Shown in pieces: positions 36,153-50,543 of a DNA stretch of 64,000 nt (position 1 is the first letter of the stretch; each line of letters begins with the position of its first letter). The stretch is taken from positions 17,732,001-17,796,000 of the forward strand of contig OZ059897.1 of the NCBI GenBank assembly GCA_964057225.1, given 5' to 3'. This DNA is from Auanema rhodensis (Eukaryota; Nematoda; Chromadorea; Rhabditida; Rhabditidae). The translations under genes and the position numbers were made by a program. The notes under the pieces are model-generated. The model searched no databases, was not told the DNA's origin, and worked only from the letters and a program-made list of their open reading frames with translations.

Positions 36153-38258
36153 CACTATACTACATTGAGAAACGCTTAATACAAAAATTAGTTATGATCG
36201 TTTGAAAAATGATGCATTAGTGTATGTTGAGTTTCCATGTACACTCAACATTGCTTCCAAAAAAATTTTGACAAAAATTTTTTCGAAAAATTTCAAAATA
36301 ATTTAGCAAAAAGTAGATGTTTTTAGATTCCTTTTTTCAAGGCAAAGACGATGGACAATGTTATTCAACGAAAAAATTAATTCTTCAGGGTGAAAATCGA
36401 GGATATAAGTGTGAACTTATATCAGTTGATATCTCGGTGCATTTTTAAGCTAGCGCAAATCTGATAACACAGATCGACGCAGGTTAAAAATCCGCATCGA
36501 ATGCACTATACTACATTGAGAAAAGCTTAATACAAAAATTAGTTATGATCGTTTGAAAAATGATGCATTAGTGTATGTTGAGTTTCCATGTACACTCAAC
36601 ATTGCTTCCAAAAACATTTTGACAAAAATTTTTTCGAAAAATTTCAAAATAATTTAGCAAAAAGTAGATGTTTTTAGATTTCTTTTTTCAAGGCAAAGAC
36701 GATGGACAATGTTATTCAACGAAAAAATTAATTCTTCAGGGTGAAAATCGAGGATATAAGTGTGAACTTATATCAGTTGATATCTCGGTGCATTTTTAAG
36801 CTAGCGCAAATCTGATAACACAGATCGACGCAGCTCAAAAATCCGCATCGAATGCACTGCACTACATTGAGAAACGCTTAATTCAAAAGTTAGTTATGAT
36901 CGTTTGAAAAATGATGCATTAGTGTATGTTGAGTTTCCATGTACACTCAACATTGCTTCCAAAAACATTTTGACAAAAATTTTTTCGAAAAATTTCAAAA
37001 TAATTTAACAAAAAGTAAATTTTTGTAGGTTCCTTTTTTCAAGGCAAAGACGATGGACAATGTTATTCAACGAAAAAATTAATTCTTCAGGGTGAAAATC
37101 GAGGATATAAGTGTGAACTTATATCAGTTGATATATCGGTGCATTTTTAAGCTAGCGCAAATCTGATAACACAGATCGACGCAGCTTACAAATCCGCATC
37201 GAATGCACTATACTACATTGAGAAACGCTTAATACAAAAATTAGTTATGATCGTTTGAAAAATGATGCATTAGTGTATGTTGAGTTTCCATGTACACTCA
37301 ACATTGCTTCCAAAAACATTATGACAAAAATTTTTTCGAAAAATTTCAAAATAATTTAGCAAAAAGTAGATGTTTTTAGATTCCTTTTTTCAAGGCAAAG
37401 ACGATGGACAATGTTATTCAACGAAAAAAACAATTCTTCAGGGTGAAAATCGAGGATATAAGTGTGAACTTATATCAGTTGATATATCGGTGCATTTTTA
37501 AGCTAGCGCAAATCTGATAACACAGATCGACGCAGCTTACAAATCCGCATCGAATGCACTATACTACATTGAGAAACGCTTAATACAAAAATTAGTTATG
37601 ATCGTTTGAAAAATGATGCATTAGTGTATGTTGAGTTTCCATGTACACTCAACATTGCTTCCAAAAACATTTTGACAAAAATTTTTTCGAAAAATTTCAA
37701 AATAATTTTGCAAAAAGTAGATGTTTTCAGATTTTTTTTTTCAAGGCAAAGACGATGGACAATGTTATTCAACGAAAAAATTAATTCTTCAGGGTGAACA
37801 TCGAGGATATAAGTGTGAACTTATATCAGTTGATATCTCGGTGCATTTTTAAGCTAGCGCAAATCTGATAACACAGATCGACGCAGCTTACAAATCCGCA
37901 TCGAATGCACTATACTACATTGAGAAACGCTTAATACAAAAATTAGTTATGATCGTTTGAAAAATGATGCATTAGTGTATGTTGAGTTTCCATGTACACT
38001 CAACATTGCTTCCAAAAACATTATGACAAAAATTTTTTCGAAAAATTTCAAAATAATTTAGCAAAAAGTAGATGTTTTTAGATTCCTTTTTTCAAGGTAA
38101 AGACGATGGACAATGTTATTCAACGAAAAAAACAATTCTTCAGGGTGAAAATCGAGGATATAAGTGTGAACTTATATCAGTTGATATATCGGTGCATTTT
38201 TAAGCTAGCGCAAATCTGATAACACAGATCGACGCAGCTTACAAATCCGCATCGAATG
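36153..38258. repeat. F0, E', C, H, G, H block
   Basis: Starts 36153 (F0, ends GCAGGTT), 36504 (E', private GAAAAGCTT), 36855 (C with GTAAATTTTTGTAGG, A281, C335), 37206 (H), 37557 (G), 37908 (H, private CAAGGTAAAG). G is flanked by H on both sides, so the usual G-H order is locally doubled. The GTAAATTTTT change is otherwise seen only in the P monomer at 352. Confidence 0.82.
37557..37907 (+). repeat. G-type monomer (last with full T run)
   Basis: T153 and C172 with the long T run, plus private GGGTGAACATCG. After this point all T153 monomers are the G' form, with AGATTTC. The TTG frame is 37606-37797. Confidence 0.85.
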
Positions 38259-40715
38259 CACTATACTACATTGAGAAACGCTTAATACAAAAATTAGTTA
38301 TGATCGTTTGAAAAATGATGCATTAGTGTATGTTGAGTTTCCATGTACACTCAACATTGCTTCCAAAAAAATTTTGACAAAAATTTTTTCGAAAAATTTC
38401 AAAATAATTTAGCAAAAAGTAGATGTTTTTAGATTCCTTTTTTCAAGGCAAAGACGATGGACAATGTTATTCAACGAAAAAATTAATTCTTCAGGGTGAA
38501 AATCGAGGATATAAGTGTGAACTTATATCAGTTGATATCTCGGTGCATTTTTAAGCTAGCGCAAATCTGATAACACAGATCGACGCAGCTTACAAATCCG
38601 CATCGAATGCACTATACTACATTGAGAAACGCTTAATACAAAAATTAGTTATGATCGTTTGAAAAATGATGCATTAGTGTATGTTGAGTTTCCATGTACA
38701 CTCAACATTGCTTCCAAAAAAATTTTGACAAAAATTTTTTCGAAAAATTTCAAAATAGTTTAGCAAAAAGTAGATGTTTTTAGATTCCTTTTTTCAAGGC
38801 AAAGACGATGGACAATGTTATTCAACGAAAAAAACAATTCTTCAGGGTGAAAATCGAGGATATAAGTGTGAACTTATATCAGTTGATATATCGGTGCATT
38901 TTTAAGCTAGCGCAAATCTGATAACACAGATCGACGCAGCTTACAAATCCGCATCGAATGCACTATATTACATTGAGAAACGCTTAATACAAAAATTAGT
39001 TATGATCGTTTGAAAAATGATGCATTAGTGTATGTTGAGTTTCCATGTACACTCAACATTGCTTCCAAAAAAATTTTGACAAAAATTTTTTCGAAAAATT
39101 TCAAAATAATTTAGCAAAAAGTAGATGTTTTTAGATTCCTTTTTTCAAGGCAAAGACGATGGACAATGTTATTCAACGAAAAAAACAATTCTTCAGGGTG
39201 AAAATCGAGGATATAAGTGTGAACTTATATCAGTTGATATATCGGTGCATTTTTAAGCTAGCGCAAATCTGATAACACAGATCGACGCAGCTTACAAATC
39301 CGCATCGAATGCACTATACTACATTGAGAAACGCTTAATACAAAAATTAGTTATGATCGTTTGAAAAATGATGCATTAGTGTATGTTGAGTTTCCATGTA
39401 CACTCAACATTGCTTCCAAAAAAATTTTGACAAAAATTTTTTCGAAAAATTTCAAAATAATTTAGCAAAAAGTAGATGTTTTTAGATTCCTTTTTTCAAG
39501 GCAAAGACGATGGACAATGTTATTCAACGAAAAAAACAATTCTTCAGGGTGAAAATCGAGGATATAAGTGTGAACTTATATCAGTTGATATATCGGTGCA
39601 TTTTTAAGCTAGCGCAAATCTGATAACACAGATCGACGCCGCTTACAAATCCGCATCGAATGCACTATACTACATTGAGAAACGCTTAATACAAAAATTA
39701 GTTATGATCGTTTGAAAAATGATGCATTAGTGTATGTTGAGTTTCCATGTACACTCAACATTGCTTCCAAAAAAATTTTGACAAAAATTTTTTCGAAAAA
39801 TTTCAAAATAATTTAGCAAAAAGTAGATGTTTTTAGATTCCTTTTTTCAAGGCAAAGACGATGGACAATGTTATTCAACGAAAAAATTAATTCTTCAGGG
39901 TGAAAATCGAGGATATAAGTGTGAACTTATATCAGTTGATATCTCGGTGCATTTTTAAGCTAGCGCAAATCTGATAACACAGATCGACGCAGCTTACAAA
40001 TCCGCATCGAATGCACTATACTACATTGAGAAACGCTTAATACAAAAATTAGTTATGATCGTTTGAAAAATGATGCATTAGTGTATGTTGAGTTTCCATG
40101 TACACTCAACATTGCTTCCAAAAAAATTTTGACAAAAATTTTTTCGAAAAATTTCAAAATAGTTTAGCAAAAAGTAGATGTTTTTAGATTCCTTTTTTCA
40201 AGGCAAAGACGATGGACAATGTTATTCAACGAAAAAAACAATTCTTCAGGGTGAAAATCGAGGATATAAGTGTGAACTTATATCAGTTGATATATCGGTG
40301 CATTTTTAAGCTAGCGCAAATCTGATAACACAGATCGACGCAGCTTACAAATCCGCATCGAATGCACTATATTACATTGAGAAACGCTTAATACAAAAAT
40401 TAGTTATGATCGTTTGAAAAATGATGCATTAGTGTATGTTGAGTTTCCATGTACACTCAACATTGCTTCCAAAAAAATTTTGACAAAAATTTTTTCGAAA
40501 AATTTCAAAATAATTTAGCAAAAAGTAGATGTTTTTAGATTCCTTTTTTCAAGGCAAAGACGATGGACAATGTTATTCAACGAAAAAAACAATTCTTCAG
40601 GGTGAAAATCGAGGATATAAGTGTGAACTTATATCAGTTGATATATCGGTGCATTTTTAAGCTAGCGCAAATCTGATAACACAGATCGACGCAGCTTACA
40701 AATCCGCATCGAATG
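38259..40715. repeat. J-K-L domain, first part (F0 J K L F0 J K)
   Basis: Starts 38259 (F0), 38610 (J, AAAATAGTTT), 38961 (K, CACTATATTAC), 39312 (L, GACGCCGCTT), 39663 (F0), 40014 (J), 40365 (K). All end with C335 (CTTACAAAT). J, K and L share AAACAATTC and A281. The local unit is F0-J-K with or without L, 1,053 or 1,404 bp. None of these marks occurs left of 38,259, so the domain arose or was imported locally. Confidence 0.88.
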
Positions 40716-43523
40716 CACTATACTACATTGAGAAACGCTTAATACAAAAATTAGTTATGATCGTTTGAAAAATGATGCATTAGTGTATGTTGAGTTTCCA
40801 TGTACACTCAACATTGCTTCCAAAAAAATTTTGACAAAAATTTTTTCGAAAAATTTCAAAATAATTTAGCAAAAAGTAGATGTTTTTAGATTCCTTTTTT
40901 CAAGGCAAAGACGATGGACAATGTTATTCAACGAAAAAATTAATTCTTCAGGGTGAAAATCGAGGATATAAGTGTGAACTTATATCAGTTGATATCTCGG
41001 TGCATTTTTAAGCTAGCGCAAATCTGATAACACAGATCGACGCAGCTTACAAATCCGCATCGAATGCACTATACTACATTGAGAAACGCTTAATACAAAA
41101 ATTAGTTATGATCGTTTGAAAAATGATGCATTAGTGTATGTTGAGTTTCCATGTACACTCAACATTGCTTCCAAAAAAATTTTGACAAAAATTTTTTCGA
41201 AAAATTTCAAAATAGTTTAGCAAAAAGTAGATGTTTTTAGATTCCTTTTTTCAAGGCAAAGACGATGGACAATGTTATTCAACGAAAAAAACAATTCTTC
41301 AGGGTGAAAATCGAGGATATAAGTGTGAACTTATATCAGTTGATATATCGGTGCATTTTTAAGCTAGCGCAAATCTGATAACACAGATCGACGCAGCTTA
41401 CAAATCCGCATCGAATGCACTATATTACATTGAGAAACGCTTAATACAAAAATTAGTTATGATCGTTTGAAAAATGATGCATTAGTGTATGTTGAGTTTC
41501 CATGTACACTCAACATTGCTTCCAAAAAAATTTTGACAAAAATTTTTTCGAAAAATTTCAAAATAATTTAGCAAAAAGTAGATGTTTTTAGATTCCTTTT
41601 TTCAAGGCAAAGACGATGGACAATGTTATTCAACGAAAAAAACAATTCTTCAGGGTGAAAATCGAGGATATAAGTGTGAACTTATATCAGTTGATATATC
41701 GGTGCATTTTTAAGCTAGCGCAAATCTGATAACACAGATCGACGCAGCTTACAAATCCGCATCGAATGCACTATACTACATTGAGAAACGCTTAATACAA
41801 AAATTAGTTATGATCGTTTGAAAAATGATGCATTAGTGTATGTTGAGTTTCCATGTACACTCAACATTGCTTCCAAAAAAATTTTGACAAAAATTTTTTC
41901 GAAAAATTTCAAAATAATTTAGCAAAAAGTAGATGTTTTTAGATTCCTTTTTTCAAGGCAAAGACGATGGACAATGTTATTCAACGAAAAAAACAATTCT
42001 TCAGGGTGAAAATCGAGGATATAAGTGTGAACTTATATCAGTTGATATATCGGTGCATTTTTAAGCTAGCGCAAATCTGATAACACAGATCGACGCCGCT
42101 TACAAATCCGCATCGAATGCACTATACTACATTGAGAAACGCTTAATACAAAAATTAGTTATGATCGTTTGAAAAATGATGCATTAGTGTATGTTGAGTT
42201 TCCATGTACACTCAACATTGCTTCCAAAAAAATTTTGACAAAAATTTTTTCGAAAAATTTCAAAATAATTTAGCAAAAAATAGATGTTTTTAGATTCCTT
42301 TTTTCAAGGCAAAGACGATGGACAATGTTATTCAACGAAAAAATTAATTCTTCAGGGTGAAAATCGAGGATATAAGTGTGAACTTATATCAGTTGATATC
42401 TCGGTGCATTTTTAAGCTAGCGCAAATCTGATAACACAGATCGACGCAGCTTACAAATCCGCATCGAATGCACTATACTACATTGAGAAACGCTTAATAC
42501 AAAAATTAGTTATGATCGTTTGAAAAATGATGCATTAGTGTATGTTGAGTTTCCATGTACACTCAACATTGCTTCCAAAAAAATTTTGACAAAAATTTTT
42601 TCGAAAAATTTCAAAATAGTTTAGCAAAAAGTAGATGTTTTTAGATTCCTTTTTTCAAGGCAAAGACGATGGACAATGTTATTCAACGAAAAAAACAATT
42701 CTTCAGGGTGAAAATCGAGGATATAAGTGTGAACTTATATCAGTTGATATCTCGGTGCATTTTTAAGCTAGCGCAAATCTGATAACACAGATCGACGCAG
42801 CTTACAAATCCGCATCGAATGCACTATACTACATTGAGAAACGCTTAATACAAAAATTAGTTATGATCGTTTGAAAAATGATGCATTAGTGTATGTTGAG
42901 TTTCCATGTACACTCAACATTGCTTCCAAAAAAATTTTGACAAAAATTTTTTCGAAAAATTTCAAAATAGTTTAGCAAAAAGTAGATGTTTTTAGATTCC
43001 TTTTTTCAAGGCAAAGACGATGGACAATGTTATTCAACGAAAAAAACAATTCTTCAGGGTGAAAATCGAGGATATAAGTGTGAACTTATATCAGTTGATA
43101 TATCGGTGCATTTTTAAGCTAGCGCAAATCTGATAACACAGATCGACGCAGCTTACAAATCCGCATCGAATGCACTATATTACATTGAGAAACGCTTAAT
43201 ACAAAAATTAGTTATGATCGTTTGAAAAATGATGCATTAGTGTATGTTGAGTTTCCATGTACACTCAACATTGCTTCCAAAAAAATTTTGACAAAAATTT
43301 TTTCGAAAAATTTCAAAATAATTTAGCAAAAAGTAGATGTTTTTAGATTCCTTTTTTCAAGGCAAAGACGATGGACAATGTTATTCAACGAAAAAAACAA
43401 TTCTTCAGGGTGAAAATCGAGGATATAAGTGTGAACTTATATCAGTTGATATATCGGTGCATTTTTAAGCTAGCGCAAATCTGATAACACAGATCGACGC
43501 AGCTTACAAATCCGCATCGAATG
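40716..43523. repeat. J-K-L domain, second part (F0 J K L F0 J J K)
   Basis: Starts 40716 (F0), 41067 (J), 41418 (K), 41769 (L), 42120 (F0 with private AAAAAATAGATG, A161), 42471 (J but with GATATCTCGG), 42822 (J), 43173 (K). The J at 42471 duplicates its neighbour. The A161 change returns only at 47385, which fixes the register of the large duplication to the right. Confidence 0.88.
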
Positions 43524-45278
43524 CACTATACTACATTGAGAAACGCTTAATACAAAAATTAGTTATGATCGTTTGAAAAATGATGCATTAGTGTATGTTG
43601 AGTTTCCATGTACACTCAACATTGCTTCCAAAAAAATTTTGACAAAAATTTTTTCGAAAAATTTCAAAATAATTTAGCAAAAAGTAGATGTTTTTAGATT
43701 CCTTTTTTCAAGGCAAAGACGATGGACAATGTTATTCAACGAAAAAATTAATTCTTCAGGGTGAAAATCGAGGATATAAGTGTGAACTTATATCAGTTGA
43801 TATCTCGGTGCATTTTTAAGCTAGCGCAAATCTGATAACACAGATCGACGCAGCTTAAAAATCCGCATCGAATGCACTATACTACATTGAGAAACGCTTA
43901 ATACAAAAATTAGTTATGATCGTTTGAAAAATGATGCATTAGTGTATGTTGAGTTTCCATGTACACTCAACATTGCTTCCAAAAAAATTTTGACAAAAAT
44001 TTTTTCGAAAAATTTCAAAATAATTTAGCAAAAAGTAGATGTTTTTAGATTCCTTTTTTCAAGGCAAAGACGATGGACAATGTTATTCAACGAAAAAATT
44101 AATTCTTCAGGGTGAAAATCGAGGATATAAGTGTGAACTTATATCAGTTGATATCTCGGTGCATTTTTAAGCTAGCGCAAATCTGATAACACAGATCGAC
44201 GCAGCTTAAAAATCCGCATCGAATGCACTATACTACATTGAGAAACGCTTAATACAAAAATTAGTTATGATCGTTTGAAAAATGATGCATTAGTGTATGT
44301 TGAGTTTCCATGTACACTCAACATTGCTTCCAAAAAAATTTTGACAAAAATTTTTTCGAAAAATTTCAAAATAATTTAGCAAAAAGTAGATGTTTTTAGA
44401 TTCCTTTTTTCAAGGCAAAGACGATGGACAATGTTATTCAACGAAAAAATTAATTCTTCAGGGTGAAAATCGAGGATATAAGTGTGAACTTATATCAGTT
44501 GATATCTCGGTGCATTTTTAAGCTAGCGCAAATCTGATAACACAGATCGACGCAGGTTAAAAATCCGCATCGAATGCACTATACTACATTGAGAAACGCT
44601 TAATACAAAAATTAGTTATGATCGTTTGAAAAATGATGCATTAGTGTATGTTGAGTTTCCATGTACACTCAACATTGCTTCCAAAAACATTTTGACAAAA
44701 ATTTTTTCGAAAAATTTCAAAATAATTTAGCAAAAAGTAGATGTTTTTAGATTTCTTTTTTCAAGGCAAAGACGATGGACAATGTTATTCAACGAAAAAA
44801 TTAATTCTTCAGGGTGAAAATCGAGGATATAAGTGTGAACTTATATCAGTTGATATCTCGGTGCATTTTTAAGCTAGCGCAAATCTGATAACACAGATCG
44901 ACGCAGCTCAAAAATCCGCATCGAATGCACTGCACTACATTGAGAAACGCTTAATTCAAAAGTTAGTTATGATCGTTTGAAAAATGATGCATTAGTGTAT
45001 GTTGAGTTTCCATGTACACTCAACATTGCTTCCAAAAACATTTTGACAAAAATTTTTTCGAAAAATTTCAAAATAATTTAACAAAAAGTACATTTTTGTA
45101 GGTTCCTTTTTTCAAGGCAAAGACGATGGACAATGTTATTCAACGAAAAAATTAATTCTTCAGGGTGAAAATCGAGGATATAAGTGTGAACTTATATCAG
45201 TTGATATCTCGGTGCATTTTTAAGCTAGCGCAAATCTGATAACACAGATCGACGCAGCTTAAAAATCCGCATCGAATG
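43524..45278. repeat. F0 F0 F0g E' C connector, copy 1
   Basis: Starts 43524, 43875 and 44226 (F0, the last ending GCAGGTT), 44577 (E', C333 end), 44928 (C). It links the two J-K-L domains; its partner is at 48438, with one F0 fewer. The order GCAGGTT, then E', then CTCAAAAAT, then C is the same coupling seen elsewhere for X-E-C. Confidence 0.85.
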
Positions 45279-48200
45279 CACTGCACTACATTGAGAAACA
45301 CTTAATACAAAAATTAGTTATGATCGTTTGAAAAATGATGCATTAGTGTATGTTGAGTTTCCATGTACACTCAACATTGCTTCCAAAAAAATTTTGACAA
45401 AAATTTTTTCGAAAAATTTCAAAATAGTTTAGCAAAAAGTAGATGTTTTTAGATTCCTTTTTTCAAGGCAAAGACGATGGACAATGTTATTCAACGAAAA
45501 AAACAATTCTTCAGGGTGAAAATCGAGGATATAAGTGTGAACTTATATCAGTTGATATATCGGTGCATTTTTAAGCTAGCGCAAATCTGATAACACAGAT
45601 CGACGCAGCTTACAAATCCGCATCGAATGCACTATATTACATTGAGAAACGCTTAATACAAAAATTAGTTATGATCGTTTGAAAAATGATGCATTAGTGT
45701 ATGTTGAGTTTCCATGTACACTCAACATTGCTTCCAAAAAAATTTTGACAAAAATTTTTTCGAAAAATTTCAAAATAATTTAGCAAAAAGTAGATGTTTT
45801 TAGATTCCTTTTTTCAAGGCAAAGACGATGGACAATGTTATTCAACGAAAAAAACAATTCTTCAGGGTGAAAATCGAGGATATAAGTGTGAACTTATATC
45901 AGTTGATATATCGGTGCATTTTTAAGCTAGCGCAAATCTGATAACACAGATCGACGCAGCTTACAAATCCGCATCGAATGCACTATACTACATTGAGAAA
46001 CGCTTAATACAAAAATTAGTTATGATCGTTTGAAAAATGATGCATTAGTGTATGTTGAGTTTCCATGTACACTCAACATTGCTTCCAAAAAAATTTTGAC
46101 AAAAATTTTTTCGAAAAATTTCAAAATAATTTAGCAAAAAGTAGATGTTTTTAGATTCCTTTTTTCAAGGCAAAGACGATGGACAATGTTATTCAACGAA
46201 AAAATTAATTCTTCAGGGTGAAAATCGAGGATATAAGTGTGAACTTATATCAGTTGATATCTCGGTGCATTTTTAAGCTAGCGCAAATCTGATAACACAG
46301 ATCGACGCAGCTTACAAATCCGCATCGAATGCACTATACTACATTGAGAAACGCTTAATACAAAAATTAGTTATGATCGTTTGAAAAATGATGCATTAGT
46401 GTATGTTGAGTTTCCATGTACACTCAACATTGCTTCCAAAAAAATTTTGACAAAAATTTTTTCGAAAAATTTCAAAATAGTTTAGCAAAAAGTAGATGTT
46501 TTTAGATTCCTTTTTTCAAGGCAAAGACGATGGACAATGTTATTCAACGAAAAAAACAATTCTTCAGGGTGAAAATCGAGGATATAAGTGTGAACTTATA
46601 TCAGTTGATATATCGGTGCATTTTTAAGCTAGCGCAAATCTGATAACACAGATCGACGCAGCTTACAAATCCGCATCGAATGCACTATATTACATTGAGA
46701 AACGCTTAATACAAAAATTAGTTATGATCGTTTGAAAAATGATGCATTAGTGTATGTTGAGTTTCCATGTACACTCAACATTGCTTCCAAAAAAATTTTG
46801 ACAAAAATTTTTTCGAAAAATTTCAAAATAATTTAGCAAAAAGTAGATGTTTTTAGATTCCTTTTTTCAAGGCAAAGACGATGGACAATGTTATTCAACG
46901 AAAAAAACAATTCTTCAGGGTGAAAATCGAGGATATAAGTGTGAACTTATATCAGTTGATATATCGGTGCATTTTTAAGCTAGCGCAAATCTGATAACAC
47001 AGATCGACGCAGCTTACAAATCCGCATCGAATGCACTATACTACATTGAGAAACGCTTAATACAAAAATTAGTTATGATCGTTTGAAAAATGATGCATTA
47101 GTGTATGTTGAGTTTCCATGTACACTCAACATTGCTTCCAAAAAAATTTTGACAAAAATTTTTTCGAAAAATTTCAAAATAATTTAGCAAAAAGTAGATG
47201 TTTTTAGATTCCTTTTTTCAAGGCAAAGACGATGGACAATGTTATTCAACGAAAAAAACAATTCTTCAGGGTGAAAATCGAGGATATAAGTGTGAACTTA
47301 TATCAGTTGATATATCGGTGCATTTTTAAGCTAGCGCAAATCTGATAACACAGATCGACGCCGCTTACAAATCCGCATCGAATGCACTATACTACATTGA
47401 GAAACGCTTAATACAAAAATTAGTTATGATCGTTTGAAAAATGATGCATTAGTGTATGTTGAGTTTCCATGTACACTCAACATTGCTTCCAAAAAAATTT
47501 TGACAAAAATTTTTTCGAAAAATTTCAAAATAATTTAGCAAAAAATAGATGTTTTTAGATTCCTTTTTTCAAGGCAAAGACGATGGACAATGTTATTCAA
47601 CGAAAAAATTAATTCTTCAGGGTGAAAATCGAGGATATAAGTGTGAACTTATATCAGTTGATATCTCGGTGCATTTTTAAGCTAGCGCAAATCTGATAAC
47701 ACAGATCGACGCAGCTTACAAATCCGCATCGAATGCACTATACTACATTGAGAAACGCTTAATACAAAAATTAGTTATGATCGTTTGAAAAATGATGCAT
47801 TAGTGTATGTTGAGTTTCCATGTACACTCAACATTGCTTCCAAAAAAATTTTGACAAAAATTTTTTCGAAAAATTTCAAAATAGTTTAGCAAAAAGTAGA
47901 TGTTTTTAGATTCCTTTTTTCAAGGCAAAGACGATGGACAATGTTATTCAACGAAAAAAACAATTCTTCAGGGTGAAAATCGAGGATATAAGTGTGAACT
48001 TATATCAGTTGATATATCGGTGCATTTTTAAGCTAGCGCAAATCTGATAACACAGATCGACGCAGCTTACAAATCCGCATCGAATGCACTATATTACATT
48101 GAGAAACGCTTAATACAAAAATTAGTTATGATCGTTTGAAAAATGATGCATTAGTGTATGTTGAGTTTCCATGTACACTCAACATTGCTTCCAAAAAAAT

Positions 48201-48437
48201 TTTGACAAAAATTTTTTCGAAAAATTTCAAAATAATTTAGCAAAAAGTAGATGTTTTTAGATTCCTTTTTTCAAGGCAAAGACGATGGACAATGTTATTC
48301 AACGAAAAAAACAATTCTTCAGGGTGAAAATCGAGGATATAAGTGTGAACTTATATCAGTTGATATATCGGTGCATTTTTAAGCTAGCGCAAATCTGATA
48401 ACACAGATCGACGCAGCTTACAAATCCGCATCGAATG
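45279..48437. repeat. J-K-L domain, duplicate (D/J K F0 J K L F0 J K)
   Basis: Starts 45279 (mosaic: D 5' end with GAAACACTT, then A112, TAGTTT and AAACAATTC of J), 45630 (K), 45981 (F0), 46332 (J), 46683 (K), 47034 (L), 47385 (F0 with A161), 47736 (J), 48087 (K). From 45981 it repeats 40716 onward at 5,265 bp (15 monomers). The offset falls to 14 and then 13 monomers as extra J and F0 units in copy 1 are passed. The mosaic at 45279 is the likely junction. Confidence 0.88.
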
Positions 48438-50543
48438 CACTATACTACATTGAGAAACGCTTAATACAAAAATTAGTTATGATCGTTTGAAAAATGATGC
48501 ATTAGTGTATGTTGAGTTTCCATGTACACTCAACATTGCTTCCAAAAAAATTTTGACAAAAATTTTTTCGAAAAATTTCAAAATAATTTAGCAAAAAGTA
48601 GATGTTTTTAGATTCCTTTTTTCAAGGCAAAGACGATGGACAATGTTATTCAACGAAAAAATTAATTCTTCAGGGTGAAAATCGAGGATATAAGTGTGAA
48701 CTTATATCAGTTGATATCTCGGTGCATTTTTAAGCTAGCGCAAATCTGATAACACAGATCGACGCAGCTTAAAAATCCGCATCGAATGCACTATACTACA
48801 TTGAGAAACGCTTAATACAAAAATTAGTTATGATCGTTTGAAAAATGATGCATTAGTGTATGTTGAGTTTCCATGTACACTCAACATTGCTTCCAAAAAA
48901 ATTTTGACAAAAATTTTTTCGAAAAATTTCAAAATAATTTAGCAAAAAGTAGATGTTTTTAGATTCCTTTTTTCAAGGCAAAGACGATGGACAATGTTAT
49001 TCAACGAAAAAATTAATTCTTCAGGGTGAAAATCGAGGATATAAGTGTGAACTTATATCAGTTGATATCTCGGTGCATTTTTAAGCTAGCGCAAATCTGA
49101 TAACACAGATCGACGCAGGTTAAAAATCCGCATCGAATGCACTATACTACATTGAGAAACGCTTAATACAAAAATTAGTTATGATCGTTTGAAAAATGAT
49201 GCATTAGTGTATGTTGAGTTTCCATGTACACTCAACATTGCTTCCAAAAACATTTTGACAAAAATTTTTTCGAAAAATTTCAAAATAATTTAGCAAAAAG
49301 TAGATGTTTTTAGATTTCTTTTTTCAAGGCAAAGACGATGGACAATGTTATTCAACGAAAAAATTAATTCTTCAGGGTGAAAATCGAGGATATAAGTGTG
49401 AACTTATATCAGTTGATATCTCGGTGCATTTTTAAGCTAGCGCAAATCTGATAACACAGATCGACGCAGCTCAAAAATCCGCATCGAATGCACTGCACTA
49501 CATTGAGAAACGCTTAATTCAAAAGTTAGTTATGATCGTTTGAAAAATGATGCATTAGTGTATGTTGAGTTTCCATGTACACTCAACATTGCTTCCAAAA
49601 ACATTTTGACAAAAATTTTTTCGAAAAATTTCAAAATAATTTAACAAAAAGTACATTTTTGTAGGTTCCTTTTTTCAAGGCAAAGACGATGGACAATGTT
49701 ATTCAACGAAAAAATTAATTCTTCAGGGTGAAAATCGAGGATATAAGTGTGAACTTATATCAGTTGATATCTCGGTGCATTTTTAAGCTAGCGCAAATCT
49801 GATAACACAGATCGACGCAGCTTAAAAATCCGCATCGAATGCACTGCACTACATTGAGAAACACTTAATACAAAAATTAGTTATGATCGTTTGAAAAATG
49901 ATGCATTAGTGTATGTTGAGTTTCCATGTACACTCAACATTGCTTCCAAAAACATTTTGACAAAAATTTTTTCGAAAAATTTCAAAATAATTTAGCAAAA
50001 AGTAGATGTTTTTAGATTTCTTTTTTCAAGGCAAAGACGATGGACAATGTTATTCAACGAAAAAATTAATTCTTCAGGGTGAAAATCGAGGATATAAGTG
50101 TGAACTTATATCAGTTGATATATCGGTGCATTTTTAAGCTAGCGCAAATCTGATAACACAGATCGACGCAGCTTAAAAATCCGCATCGAATGCACTATAC
50201 TACATTGAGAAACACTTAATACAAAAATTAGTTATGATCGTTTGAAAAATGATGCTTTAGTGTATGTTGAGTTTCCATGTACACTCAACATTGCTTCCAA
50301 AAACATTTTGACAAAAATTTTTTCGAAAAATTTCAAAATAATTTAGCAAAAAGTAGATGTTTTTAGATTTCTTTTTTCAAGGCAAAGACGATGGACAATG
50401 TTATTCAACGAAAAAATTAATTCTTCAGGGTGAAAATCGAGGATATAAGTGTGAACTTATATCAGTTGATATATCGGTGCATTTTTAAGCTAGCGCAAAT
50501 CTGATAACACAGATCGACGCAGCTTAAAAATCCGCATCGAATG
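48438..50543. repeat. F0 F0g E' C D connector, copy 2, plus one extra unit
   Basis: Starts 48438 and 48789 (F0, second ends GCAGGTT), 49140 (E'), 49491 (C), 49842 (D, A281), 50193 (TA at 5-6 but GAAACACTT, private GATGCTTTAG, AGATTTC, A281). The first four match the connector at 43875-45278. In the last unit the T-for-A change in GATGCATTAG removes a start-like ATG-GCA context of no evident importance. Confidence 0.82.
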
